Shown here in pieces: positions 11,501 through 23,300 of a stretch of 64,000 nucleotides of DNA. The stretch lies in NCBI GenBank assembly GCA_038380435.1, contig JAWZYU010000004.1, forward strand, positions 21,550,001 through 21,614,000, read 5' to 3'. The stretch's first letter is position 1; each line of letters begins with the position of its first letter. The notes beneath the pieces were generated by a model. It saw nothing but the letters and a program-made list of their open reading frames with translations, was not told where the DNA came from and made no database searches. This stretch comes from Ryuthela nishihirai (Eukaryota; Arthropoda; Arachnida; Araneae; Heptathelidae). Both the position numbers and the translations under genes were made by a program.

Positions 11501-11550
11501 GCCCTTTGGCAATGGATGCTCTATCTGAAGCATCACTAAATGCTTCAGAT
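11492..11550. repeat. Two consecutive perfect hairpins
   Basis: 11492-11519 has a 12 bp stem (GCATCCATTGCC with its complement) and a 4-base loop. 11523-11550 has an 11 bp stem (ATCTGAAGCAT with its complement) and a 6-base loop. Both stems are perfect. They sit at the edge of the minisatellite. Confidence 0.75.
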
Positions 11551-12555
11551 AAAGTGACAAAGAGAAAAATTCTCATCGTGAGACCAAAAAGGAACAAGAA
11601 ATTTAGAGCCAAGAGATGAAACAAATGTGTAAGTGATATCGAATTTATATTCTCCTTTTAGAATAAGCCTAAGGGTTAAAGACACATACCTACCAACTTT
11701 GATGAAAAAATCTTCACGAGTATCTGTTTTGAAAGATGGAATTGAACATTCAGTTGAAGCATGTTTTACTCGTATTTTATCTTCAGAAATAATTCAAGTC
11801 CCGATAACGTTGGTGTCCTGTTGTAAGCTTCATTACCGTGGTCATCATCGCTGATTTGAAAACGTGGACTCATCCTTTTGCGATTCCTTCGAGCATATGA
11901 GAGCCGGACTCTTCTCTCGTGGTCTCTGCCACCCACCCACGCTCCCGATGCGAGGATCGATCGTCCCTCCTCCACTTGCGCCTCCGCAAACCACGTGGCC
12001 TCTCTCATCAACAGAAGGTAAGACGCAGGAGAATCTCTCCTCGGCACCCACCGTCAATAATTGGAAGAAGCCGCCTGCCCTTGCCACTCCGAGGCAGAAT
12101 GGGATGCGAACAAAATAAGGAATGTATCTGCTCGGAACTATTTTGAAAAAGCAGTCACGTGAGATCAGATCGAAGAGAAAATATCGTTTTTTTTTACCTT
12201 ATCCGAAGTCATTAGTGACTGCTGACGAGAACAGAATATCGAGTGAAAAGCATTTTTTTTTAAGTTCTTCATTGCCGAATAATTTTTAGCTCAGTAATTG
12301 GGAGCGAAAACTGTTAAAGTCAGCCATTAACATGTAAATAATGGAGAAAGAAAATTCTTCATAAAAATGATGCTCACACACATTTGAACAAGAAATGCTA
12401 AAATTACGATTTCTCATCCTACTCATCCATATAGAACAGAAATAGATTCATTTCTTAATGGCAATGGTCATTCCGTGGAATGATTTCTTAATTGCAAAAT
12501 CATTTCTTAGTTGCAATGGTGAGATTTTTGTTCTAAAACCAATTCACTTCTCAAT
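11551..12555. other. Unassigned sequence
   Basis: The stretch 11850-12110 is less AT-rich and open in several frames, but none matches a motif I know. No gene is called. Confidence 0.4.
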
Positions 12556-12740
12556 AAACCAACGATCTCATAGTTCACTGGGCACGGGATTGATATCTAA
12601 GCCAATGACCTCCAGTACGCACGGGATTGATATCTAAGCCAATGACCTCCAGTAGGCAGGGGATTGATACCTAAGCCAATGACCTCCAGTAGGCAGAGGA
12701 TTGATATCTAAGCCAATGACCTCCAGTAGGAAGAGGGTTG
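12556..12740 (+). repeat. 37 bp satellite, left part
   Basis: About five units of the same satellite found at 17392-24872. The outermost unit is diverged (CACTGGGCACGGGATTGATA), as is usual at an array edge. The tract stops at 12740 where the CR1-like LINE begins. Confidence 0.9.
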
Positions 12741-12955
12741 ATATTTTTAATAATAATAATAATAATAATAATCTTTATTCATATTCATGTTAGTTATACA
12801 AAATTTTAAACAAATGACCCGCAAAGCATTTGCTTATCTGCAGGAGAGAAGAATAATAACGTTACATGAAAATACATAAGATATAGTTTAAAACAATGTC
12901 ATCAAATTATATGAATTTCAGTGGAAGCTCCATTGTAGTGGTTGAAATTTTTTAT

Positions 12956-15900
12956 TTAAAATTTAGTGCCTAGAAGAAAATTTTTTGTCTTATTTTTGAT
13001 TTCTTTAAAATTGTTTAATAAAATAATTTCCCTTGGCAGTTGATTGAACACGTAAGGTATTGTGTATGCCCTTGTACATTTCCCGTAATTGTTTAATATT
13101 TTTGGAAGTTGGAAATAATTTTTGGATTGTAACCTTGTGTTTTTCCCATGAGAGATTTTATATTTAAATTGATTATCAAAAAAATATTTTAAAGTGATGC
13201 TGTATTTGTAAAGGTTGTGAAAAGAGAGTACGCCTAGATAATTTAGTCTTTCTTCGCTATGATAAAATGAATTTCTTAAGTTGTATGGGATTATATTTTT
13301 AGCAATGGATGATTGAATAGTTTCTATTTTCTTTATATTTGTGAGGTTAGTTGAGCCGTATATTGTCAAACCATAGGTCAATATAGATTCACAGATAGCT
13401 TTGTAAACCAAAATACATGTATGTGTGCTTGCAACAAATTGTAGTTTATAAAGTTTAGATGCACATAGACGCAATTTCCCTGCTAACTTTTGAATATGTG
13501 TATTCCATCGGAAGGTTGTGTCCATGTAGAGTCCAAGATATTTATGGCTCTCAACACGCTCAATAACATCACAGTCGCAGCAGTCAGGGTCATGAGTTAT
13601 CATGTTGTGGGGACACAAGGGTTCGTGGTTTTTAATTGCATAAGATGAGAGATCATAGTATCCTGGTGAATGAAAGCTCATCCATTTGGTTTTTTCTGAA
13701 TTTATGTAAATACGATTAATGTTAGACCAGTAAATAATTTTGTTAAAATCATCCTGTGTATCTCGGACTGCGTCTCCTATATTGTGATTCACGTTAACCA
13801 AGGCGGTGTCATCAGCATATATATAAAGAGAGCCCTTCAGTTTAAGGTTAGCTAGATCATTAATATAAATAATGAATAAAAGCGGACCTAAAATTGAACC
13901 TTGTGGAACACCAGTGTACACTGTTCTCTTCTCACTAAAAACGCCATTAATTTTGGTAACATGCACTCTATTTTTTAAATAATTTTCAAACCATTTAAGG
14001 GTAATACCTCGGACACCATAAATATACAATTTTTGAAGCAAAATATCGTGATCCAACGTATCAAATGCCTTACGAAAGTCCAGAAAGATAGCTGCTGCTT
14101 TTTTTCCGTTGTTTAAAGTTCCATTAATGACGTCAGAAAACTCCGTTAAAAGTGTAATTGTATTTTTACCTTTTTGGAAACCATATTGCTTTTCACTAAT
14201 AATGTTATGTTTTTTCAAGAAATTGGCTAGAACGTTAGCTACATATCTTTCAAGTATTTTGTGAAGGACGGGTAAGATGGCAATGGGCCTATAGTTAGTG
14301 CAATCGGATTTAGTTCCACTTTTGTAAATTGGTCTTAGAATAGCAATTTTGAGTTTATTAGGGATGTTTCCTGTAGATATGCTTTCATTGATAAAGTTTG
14401 TCACGAGATCAGCTAAGGAGGTTTTGCATGCTTTAATGTGCTTTATGTGTACCTGATCGTATCCACATGATTTTCTTTCATTTAAGTCACTTAGAATTTT
14501 GAAAGTTTCTTGTTTTGAGATGGGAGGAATAAAAATTGAGGGGACAGAAGGTTGGATATGTTTAGGAACTGTAGAGAGATTCTGTATACGGTTATCGTCT
14601 CTGAGATTGACAATAATGTCTGCAAAGGTGTTGTTAAATTTCTCTGCTGCTTGAGTTTCAGACATACCTTGTGGCATATTCTTCATGATAAAATCGTCAA
14701 TGGCAGTTTTAGGTTTATTGTTGATAATTTGGTTGATGAGTTCCCAATTTTGTTTTGGTTTATTTTTACATGACTCAAATTGTTTGAAGTAATATTTTTT
14801 CTTTTCCTGCCTAATAACGGACGTGACTGTGTTTCTTAAGTTTGTGTATAGTAATTTAAAATTTCTGTTTCTCTTGTTATTTTTGTAATCAATCCAAGCC
14901 GAGTCTCTTTTACGTATTAAGTTTATTATTTCCTGATTTATCCAGTCTTTGCTACAATTTCGTTGTTTCATTTTTGAGCCATCCGATAGTTTATTAATTT
15001 TGTTATTGTTGACAATCGCCATATATTTTTTTATGAATGTTTCATAAAGTACGTCTATTAGTTCTGAATTTGGGGTTTCGTTTCCAGTGCCTCTGTCCAG
15101 CCAGTCTGTTAGACTTATTTCTTTGCATATGTTTTTATGATCTAAGATAGTTTTCGTGTTAAAATTGCTGTCTAGCTTTTTAGTGTGATTGGACGAATTC
15201 CCTAGTTTTTTCCCCCCGCAAATTGCCGCGATTAAGTAGTGGTCTGCGATCCTACTGCCAAAAATCATTGAATTTGTGTCGAGTTTAATGTCAAGTCGGA
15301 CGTTAATGTGATCAATGCATGTCTGAGAAAGAGAGTCACCAATGATGTCTTCCCTGGTGATACCAGTAATAATAGGTGAGAAACCAAACTCGGTTAACAA
15401 TTCTACGTATTTGGCAACTCCGTGTTTTTTGATATTTTTGATATCTAAATTAAAGTCTCCAACTAGTATTTGATTGCGATGTTTATCAGTTGTTTCGAAC
15501 CAATTTTTGAGATTAGAAAGAAAAGTGTTAATGTTCGAGCTTGGTGATCTGTAAATAGCAAGTAAATTGAAAGTTAAATTACCCTTGTAGATATTTATAT
15601 TCAGTGTTTCAGCAGGGATTACAAGTGAAGGTATCGTTTTGACTAATAATGTGTCGCGGAAGAAAAGTAGAATCCCATGTTCAAACGCACCAGGAGTTCT
15701 CGTAAAAAGTTGATTAAAATTTTCTAGATTGAACAATGGAGCATCCGTGCTGAGGATGTTAGTTTCTGTTAATATAATAATATCTAAGAAATTCAAGATA
15801 TCTTTAAGATAAACACAGAGAGTATCCCAGTTTTTTTTCAGACTTCGAATGTTCACATGCAGAAAGCTTAAATGTTCATCAGATTCATAACATAATTTAC

Positions 15901-16018
15901 TAGTCAAGAACCATTTCTGAACTTCTTCATAGTCGCACAGGACATTTTCGTTGTGATCAAATGTTGGTAAGTCATCAAAATGAAAAGTCGCCATGGCAGA
16001 ACAAATAAGGTGGAGCAA
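12956..16018 (-). CDS. LINE ORF2: AP endonuclease and reverse transcriptase
   Basis: 1020-residue frame without stops. The N-terminal AP-like endonuclease (about residues 50-265) shows N56 (in HVNIRSL), E85 (LTET), YRSP at 156-159, D188 and N190 (VGDFN), D236-H237 (CIDHINV) and D259-H260 (reading ADH rather than the usual SDH). The RT follows, with SCGYDQV, NYRPIAILP, FLDFRKAFDTLDH, TGVPQGSILGPLLF and the catalytic YADD at residues 734-737 (13808-13819). By family knowledge it nicks the target and copies element RNA there. It starts 20 bases after the ORF1 stop, so translation probably depends on reinitiation. A second Met lies eight residues downstream of the first. No disabling mutation was seen. 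Confidence 0.9.
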   Translation of the reverse strand: MLHLICSAMATFHFDDLPTFDHNENVLCDYEEVQKWFLTSKLCYESDEHLSFLHVNIRSLKKNWDTLCVYLKDILNFLDIIILTETNILSTDAPLFNLENFNQLFTRTPGAFEHGILLFFRDTLLVKTIPSLVIPAETLNINIYKGNLTFNLLAIYRSPSSNINTFLSNLKNWFETTDKHRNQILVGDFNLDIKNIKKHGVAKYVELLTEFGFSPIITGITREDIIGDSLSQTCIDHINVRLDIKLDTNSMIFGSRIADHYLIAAICGGKKLGNSSNHTKKLDSNFNTKTILDHKNICKEISLTDWLDRGTGNETPNSELIDVLYETFIKKYMAIVNNNKINKLSDGSKMKQRNCSKDWINQEIINLIRKRDSAWIDYKNNKRNRNFKLLYTNLRNTVTSVIRQEKKKYYFKQFESCKNKPKQNWELINQIINNKPKTAIDDFIMKNMPQGMSETQAAEKFNNTFADIIVNLRDDNRIQNLSTVPKHIQPSVPSIFIPPISKQETFKILSDLNERKSCGYDQVHIKHIKACKTSLADLVTNFINESISTGNIPNKLKIAILRPIYKSGTKSDCTNYRPIAILPVLHKILERYVANVLANFLKKHNIISEKQYGFQKGKNTITLLTEFSDVINGTLNNGKKAAAIFLDFRKAFDTLDHDILLQKLYIYGVRGITLKWFENYLKNRVHVTKINGVFSEKRTVYTGVPQGSILGPLLFIIYINDLANLKLKGSLYIYADDTALVNVNHNIGDAVRDTQDDFNKIIYWSNINRIYINSEKTKWMSFHSPGYYDLSSYAIKNHEPLCPHNMITHDPDCCDCDVIERVESHKYLGLYMDTTFRWNTHIQKLAGKLRLCASKLYKLQFVASTHTCILVYKAICESILTYGLTIYGSTNLTNIKKIETIQSSIAKNIIPYNLRNSFYHSEERLNYLGVLSFHNLYKYSITLKYFFDNQFKYKISHGKNTRLQSKNYFQLPKILNNYGKCTRAYTIPYVFNQLPREIILLNNFKEIKNKTKNFLLGTKF

Positions 16019-16038
16019 ATAAACAATATATTTCCCGT

Positions 16039-17121
16039 TTAAAATTCGTCGAAATTCGTTTGCATATCAATTCGAATTACGCTGTCACCATCAGTTTTTC
16101 TCATCATGATTTTCCCGTTCCGAAACCAGACGTATTTAAAATTTTTTGATTTGGCCAGGCACCTCGCTTTCCAGAAAAGTTCTCTGTTTATTGGAGTTAA
16201 ATTTTCATTTATATACACTGGCGTTTTTTTAGCGTCATCAATAACGTTACTGGCAAAGATTTTCGATTTCTTTTTTGACATCCATTGTTCACGTTCGTTT
16301 CTAGATTTAAATTGGGCAATAATCGCAGGTGTTTTTTTCTTGTTCCTTGTTGGCAGTCTATGTAAGGCTTCAAGTTGATCAATGTTAAAATTATTTATAT
16401 CTAGCGCTTCTGCAACGTTGATCATTATCTGATTTAGATTTTCTTTCTCATCCTGGTCGTCCATTGGAATGCCATGTATCTCGATATTTCGGTTTCTGCC
16501 GTATTGTTCAAGATCATTAATTTGCGACTTTAGAGCCGTATTCTCTTGAGTGAGATCTGCACATGTAGTTTCAATGGTAGCTAGTTTACTCATAGTGTCT
16601 AGTTGCGTCGCTTCATATTCGTGAAATTTATTCAATAGTGTATCATATTGAGATGAGAAAAATTCTACTGAATGCCTTAAGTCTTTGATTTCGTTTCTTA
16701 AGTGCGTTATTTCATTCAGTAATGTTTGAAAGTTTCTAGTTTCTTGTTGCGCCGAAGACGGGGGCCGTATACTATTAGTGTTACAGCCTTCTCCAGGTGT
16801 CTTAGAGGAGCGGTGACCCAAGGATGTCTCCTGGCTATAGTTACTATTGTTATTCGATGTCGGTGAGGGTGATACACGTGTGCTATTCTTTAGAGGCGTA
16901 TTATCTCTGTTTTCTTTATCTGAAACGGGCCTGTTGTTTGTCCTGCTTAATTTGCAGTCAGTACAGAGCCACGTTTTTTTCTTCTCTTGAGTCATCTTTT
17001 TATAGTTTCTCTCCGTTGTGCCAGAGCACCCAAAATGCAGTTTCCCTTTGCATCCACTGCATAGGATATGGTCGGCATTAGGAGCAATTGTTTCTCCACA
17101 GCTGTAGCACAATGAATTCAT
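16039..17121 (-). CDS. LINE ORF1: PHD finger, coiled coil, FP-like domain
   Basis: 360-residue protein. Residues 5-56 form a clear C4HC3 PHD-type zinc finger (C5, C8, C21, C24, H29, C32, C53, C56). A low-complexity Ser/Asn/Thr linker follows (about 60-120), then heptad-rich coiled coil (about 125-205). The C-terminal domain, beginning near NIEIHGIP, resembles the 'baculovirus FP-like' domain found in many invertebrate CR1-type ORF1 proteins. Expected role: binding element RNA and acting as a nucleic-acid chaperone in the RNP. The PHD finger could also bind histone tails, which is inference. The frame is intact. Confidence 0.85.
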   Translation of the reverse strand: MNSLCYSCGETIAPNADHILCSGCKGKLHFGCSGTTERNYKKMTQEKKKTWLCTDCKLSRTNNRPVSDKENRDNTPLKNSTRVSPSPTSNNNSNYSQETSLGHRSSKTPGEGCNTNSIRPPSSAQQETRNFQTLLNEITHLRNEIKDLRHSVEFFSSQYDTLLNKFHEYEATQLDTMSKLATIETTCADLTQENTALKSQINDLEQYGRNRNIEIHGIPMDDQDEKENLNQIMINVAEALDINNFNIDQLEALHRLPTRNKKKTPAIIAQFKSRNEREQWMSKKKSKIFASNVIDDAKKTPVYINENLTPINRELFWKARCLAKSKNFKYVWFRNGKIMMRKTDGDSVIRIDMQTNFDEF

Positions 17122-17391
17122 TGTGTAGAGAGTTTTGGCTCACAAGTTCAACGGCGGGAACCACTAATGGGAGATGCACAAATTGGGCCCTAAAGTCCAG
17201 GTGCTTAATTGATTTTAGCCAGCTCACTCTACACAAGACACTGTGTAAAGCACGACGGACTGATGCAAGGGGGAGAGGACGCGTAGGAGCAATAAAGTTT
17301 ATGGCACTTACTAGTCCGGTGACGGCCCGAAGGTCAAACCGATGGTCGCGGTCACGGGAGGGCAGCGGACACACCCTGCTGGCAGGAGCTC

Positions 17392-20300
17392 TATGACCTC
17401 CACTAGGCAGGGGATTGATATCTAAACCAATGACGTCCAGTAGGAAGGGGGTTGATATCTAAGCCAATTACCTCCACTAGGCAGGGGATTGATATCTAAG
17501 CCAATGACCTCCAGTAGGAAAGGGGTTGATATCTAAGCCAATGACCTCGACTAGGCAGGGGATTGATATCTAAGCCAATGACCTCCAGTAGGAAGGGGGT
17601 TGATATCTAAGCTAATGATCTCCACTAGGCAGGGGATTGATATCTAAGCCAATGACCTCCACTGCGCAGGGGATTGATATCTAAGCCAATAACCTCCAGT
17701 AGGAAGGGGATTGATATCTAAGCCAATGACCTCCAGTAGGAAGGGGATTGATATCTAAGCCAATGATCTCCAGTAGGAAGGGGGTTGATATCTAAGCCAA
17801 TGACATCCAGTAGGAAGGGGGTTGATATCTAAGCCAATGATCTCCACTAGAAAGGGGATTGATATCTAAACCAATGACCTCCAGTTGGAAGGGATTGATA
17901 TCTAAGCCAATGACCTCCACTAGGCAGGGGATTGATATCTAAGCCAATGACCTCCAGTAGGAAGGGGATTGATATCTAAACCAATGACGTCCAGTAGGAA
18001 GGGGATTGATATCGAAGCCAATGACCTCCAGTAGGAAGGGGATTGATATCGAAGCCAATGACCTCCACTAGAAAGGGGATTGATATCTAAGCCAATGACC
18101 TCCAGTAGGCAGGGGACTGATATCTAAGCAAATGACCTCCAGTAGGCAGAGGATTGATATCTAAGCCAATGACCTCCAGTAGAAAGAGGGTTGATATCTA
18201 AGCCAATGACCTCCACTAGGCAGGGGATTGATATCTAAGCCAATGACCTCCAGTAGAAAGAGGGTTGATATCTAAGCCAATGACCTCCACTAGGCAGGGG
18301 ATTGATATCTAAGCCAATGATCTCCACTAGGCAGGGGATTGATATCTAAACCAATGACCTCCAGTAGGAAGGGAGTTGATATCTAAGCCAATTACCTCCA
18401 CTATGCAGGGGATTGATATCTAAGCCAATGACCTCCAGTAGGAAGGGGATTGATATCTAAGCCAATGAACTCCAGTAGGAAGGGGATTGATATCTAAGCC
18501 AATGATCTCCACTAGGCAGGGGATTGATATCTAAACCAATGACGTCCAGTAGGAAGGGGGTTGATATCTAAGCCAATTACCTCCACTAGGCAGGGGATTG
18601 ATATCTAAGCCAATGACCTCCAGTAGGAAAGGGGTTGATATCTAAGCCAATGACCTCGACTAGGCAGGGGATTGATATCTAAGCCAATGACCTCCAGTAG
18701 GAAGGGGGTTGATATCTAAGCTAATGATCTCCACTAGGCAGGGGATTGATATCTAAGCCAATGACCTCCACTGCGCAGGGGATTGATATCTAAGCCAATA
18801 ACCTCCAGTAGGAAGGGGATTGATATCTAAGCCAATGACCTCCAGTAGGAAGGGGATTGATATCTAAGCCAATGATCTCCAGTAGGAAGGGGGTTGATAT
18901 CTAAGCCAATGACATCCAGTAGGAAGGGGGTTGATATCTAAGCCAATGATCTCCACTAGAAAGGGGATTGATATCTAAACCAATGACCTCCAGTTGGAAG
19001 GGGATTGATATCTAAGCCAATGATCTCCACTAGGCAGGGGATTGATATCTAAACCAATGACCTCCAGTAGGAAGGGAGTTGATATCTAAGCCAATTACCT
19101 CCACTATGCAGGGGATTGATATCTAAGCCAATGACCTCCAGTAGGAAGGGGGTTGATATCTAAGCCAATGACCTCCACTAGGCAGGGGATTGATATCTAA
19201 GCCAATGACCTCCAGTAGGAAGGGGATTGATATCTAAGCCAATGACCTCCAGTAGGCAGAGGATTGATATCTAAGCCAATGACCTCCAGTAGGAAGAGGG
19301 TTGATATCTCAGCCAATGACCTCCACTAGGCAGGGGATTGATATCTAAGCCAATGACCTCCAGTAGGAAGGGGATTGATATCTAAGCCAATGAACTCCAG
19401 TAGGAAGGGGATTGATATCTAAGCCAATGATCTCCACTAGGCAGGGAATTGATATCTAAACCAATGACCTCCAGTAGGAAGGGGGTTGATATCTAAGCCA
19501 ATTGCCTCCACTAGGCAGGGGATTGATATCTAAGCCAATGACCTCCAGTAGGAAGGGGATTGATATCTAAGCCAATGACCTCCAGTAGGAAGGGGATTGA
19601 TATCTAAGCCAATGATCTCCACTAGGCAGGGGATTGATATCTAAACCAATGACCTCCAGTAGGAAGGGGGTTGATATCTAAGCCAATTACCTCCACTATG
19701 CAGGGGATTGATATCTAAGCCAATGACCTCCAGTATGAAGGGGATTGATATCTAAGCCAATGACCTCCAGTAGGCAGAGGATTGATATCTAAGCCAATGA
19801 CCTCCAGTAGGAAGAGGGTTGATATCTCAGCCAATGACCTCCACTAGGCAGGGGATTGATATCTAAGCCAATGACCTCCAGTAGGAAGGGGATTGATATC
19901 TAAGCCAATGAACTCCAGTAGGAAGGGGATTGATATCTAAGCCAATGATCTCCACTAGGCAGGGGATTGATATCTAAACCAATGACGTCCAGTAGGAAGG
20001 GGGTTGATATCTAAGCCAATTACCTCCACTAGGCAGGGGATTGATATCTAAGCCAATGACCTCCAGTAGGAAGGGGGTTGATATCTAAGCCAATGACCTC
20101 CACTAGGCAGGGGATTGATATCTAAGCCAATGACCTCCAGTAGGAAGGGGGTTGATATCTAAGCTAATGACCTCCACTAGGCAGGGGATTGATATCTAAG
20201 CCAATAACCTCCAGTAGGAAGGGTATTGATATCTAAGCCAATGACCTCCAGTAGGAAGGGGTTAATATCTAAGCCAATGACCTCCACTAGGCAGGGGATT

Positions 20301-23300
20301 GATATCTAAGCCAATGACCTCCAGTAGGAAGGGGATTGATATCTAAGTTAATGATCTCCAGGAGGAAAGGGATTGATATCTAAATCAATGACCTCCATTA
20401 GGAAGGGGGTTGATATCTAAGCCAATGACCTCCACTAGACAGGGGATTGATATCTAAACCAATGACCTCCAGTAGACAGGGGATTGATATCTAAGCCAAT
20501 GACCTCCAGTAGGAAGGGAATTGATATCTAAGCCAATGACCTCCAGTAGGAAGGGGGTTGATATCTAAGCCAATGACCTCCACTAGGCAGGGGATTGATA
20601 TCTAAGCCAACGACCTCCACTAGGCAGGGGATTGATATCTAAGCCAATGACCTCCAGTAGGAAGGGGATTGATATCTAAGCCAATGACCTAAAGTAGGAA
20701 GGGGATTGATATCTAAACCAATGACCTCCAGTAGGAAGGGGATTGATATCTAAGCCAATGGTCTCCAGGAGGAAAGGGATTGATATCTAAACCAATGACC
20801 TCCAGTAGAAAGTTGGTTGATATCTAAGCCAATGACCTCCACTAGGCAGGGGATTGATATCTAAGCCAATGACCTCCAGTAGACAGGGGATTGATATCTA
20901 AGCCAATGACCTCCAATAGGAAGGGGATTGATATCTAAGCCAATGACCTCCAGTAGGAAGGGCATTGATAGCTAAGCCAATGACCTCCAGTAGGAAGGGG
21001 GTTGATATCTAAGCCAATGACCTCCACTAGGCAGGGGATTGATATCTAAGCCAATGACCTCCAGTAGGAAGGGGATTGATATCTAAGTTAATGATCTCCA
21101 GGAGGAAAGGGATTGATATCTAAATCAATGACCTCCATTAGGAAGGGGGTTGATATCTAAGCCAATGACCTCCACTAGACAGGGGATTGATATCTAAACC
21201 AATGACCTCCAGTAGACAGGGGATTGATATCTAAGCCAATGACCTCCAGTAGGAAGGGAATTGATATCTAAGCCAATGACCTCCAGTAGGAAGGGGGTTG
21301 ATATCTAAGCCAATGACCTCCACTAGGCAGGGGATTGATATCTAAGCCAACGACCTCCACTAGGCAGGGGATTGATATCTAAGCCAATGACCTCCAGTAG
21401 GAAGGGGGTTGATATCTAAGCCATGACCTCCACTAGGAAGGGGATTGATATCTAAACCAATGACCTCCAGTAGGAAGGGGTTGATATCTAAGCCAATGAC
21501 CTCCAGTAGGAAGGGGATTGATATCTAAGCCAATGATCTCCAGTAGGAAGGGGATTGATATCTAAGCCAATGACCTCCAGTAGGAAGGGGATTGATATCT
21601 AAGCCAATGACCTCCAGTAGGAAGGGGATTGATATCTAAGCCAATGACGTCCAGTAGGAAGGGGATTAATATCTAAGCCAATGACATCCAGTAGGAAGGG
21701 GATTGATATCTAAGCCAATGATCTCCAGTAGGAAGGGGGTTGATATCTAAGCCAATGACCTCCAGTAGGAAGGGGGTTGATATCTAAGCCAATGACCTCC
21801 ACTAGAAAGGGGATTGATATCTAAACCAATGACCTCCAGTTGGAAGGGATTGATATCTAAGCCAATGACCTCCACTTGGCAGGGGATTGATATCTAAGCC
21901 AATGACCTCCAGTAGGAAGGGGATTGATATCTAAGCCAATGACGTCCAGTAGGAAGGGGATTGATATCGAAGCCAATGACCTCCACTAGAAAGGGGATTG
22001 ATATCGAAGCCAATGACCTCCAGTAGGCAGGGGATTGATATCTAAGCCAATGACCTCCATTTGGAAGGGGGTTGATATCTAAGCCAATGACCTCCATTAG
22101 GAAGGGGGTTAATATCTAAGCCAATGACCTCCACTAGACAGGGGATTGATATCTAAGCCAATGACCTACACTAGGAAGGGTATTGATATCTAAACCAATG
22201 ACCTCCAGTAGGAAGGGGGTTGATATCTAAGCCAATGACTTCCAGTAGGACGGGGGTTGACATCTAAGCCAATGACCTCCAGTAGGAAGGGGTTGATATC
22301 TAAGCCAATGACCTCCACTAGGCAGGGGATTGATATCTAAGCCAATGACCTCCAGTAGGAAGGGGATTGATATCTAAGCCAATGACCTCCAGTAGGAAGG
22401 GGATTGATATCTAAATCAATGACCTCCATTAGGAAGGGGGTTGATATCTAAGCCAATGACCTCCACTAGACAGGGGATTGATATCTAAACCAATGACCTC
22501 CACTAGACAGGGGATTGATATCTAAGCCAATGACCTCCAGTAGGAAAGGAATTGATATCTAAGCCAATGACCTCCAGTAGGAAGGGGGTTGATATCTAAG
22601 CCAATGACCTCCACTAGGCAGGGGATTGATATCTAAGCCAACGACCTCCACTAGGCAGGGAATTGATATCTAAGCCAATGACCTCCAGTAGGAAGAGGAT
22701 TGATATCTAAGCCAATGACCTCCAGTAGGAAGGGGATTGATATCTAAACCAATGACCTCCAGTAGGAAGGGGATTGATATCTAAGCCAATGGTCTCAAGG
22801 AGGAAAGTGATTGATATCTAAACCAATGACCTACAGTAGAAAGTTGGTTGATATCTAAGCCAATGACCTCCACTAGGCAGGGGATTGATATCTAAGCCAA
22901 TGACCTCCAGTAGACAGGGGATTGATATCTAAGCCAATGACCTCCAATAGGAAGGGGATTGATATCTAAGCCAATGACCTCCAGTAGGAAGGGCATTGAT
23001 AGCTAAGCCAATGACCTCCAGTAGGAAGGGGGTTGATATCTAAGCCAATGACCTCCACTAGGCAGGGGATTAATATCTAAGCCAATGACCTCCAGTAGGA
23101 AGGGGTTGATATCTAAGCCAATGACCTCCACTAGACAGGGGATTGATATCTAAGCCAATGACCTCCACTAGACAGGGGATTGATATCTAAGCCAATGACC
23201 TCCAGTAGGAAGGGCATTGATAGCTAAGCCAATGACCTCCAGTAGGAAGGGGGTTGATATCTAAGCCAATGACCTCCACTAGGAAGGGGATTGATATCTA

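Larger units (their letters stand above)
12741..17391 (-). mobile_element. Complete CR1-like LINE inserted in the satellite
   Basis: Minus-strand non-LTR retrotransposon of ~4.65 kb. It has a GC-rich 5' UTR (17122-17391), ORF1 (16039-17121), ORF2 (12956-16018) and a short 3' UTR ending in AATAAA followed by an (ATT)n tail (about 12741-12780). Satellite resumes on both sides. About 8 bp of satellite phase is missing at the junction and no target duplication is visible. Both ORFs are uninterrupted, which suggests a recent insertion. The CR1-group assignment rests on the PHD-finger ORF1, the AP-type endonuclease and the RT motifs. Confidence 0.85.

Noticed and set aside
11024..11624. Minus-strand 192-codon frame rich in Ser, Phe, Pro, His
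   Set aside because: Most of it is the ~45 bp minisatellite read in one frame. All three minus frames are similar.
11766..12146. Possible host exon near 11850-12120
   Set aside because: It is open in four frames on both strands, which indicates composition rather than coding. No motif was recognised.
21894..22097. 67-codon frame with repeated peptides (PLPNGGHWLRYQSP)
   Set aside because: It is a product of the 37 bp satellite. The frame exists only where no unit places a stop.
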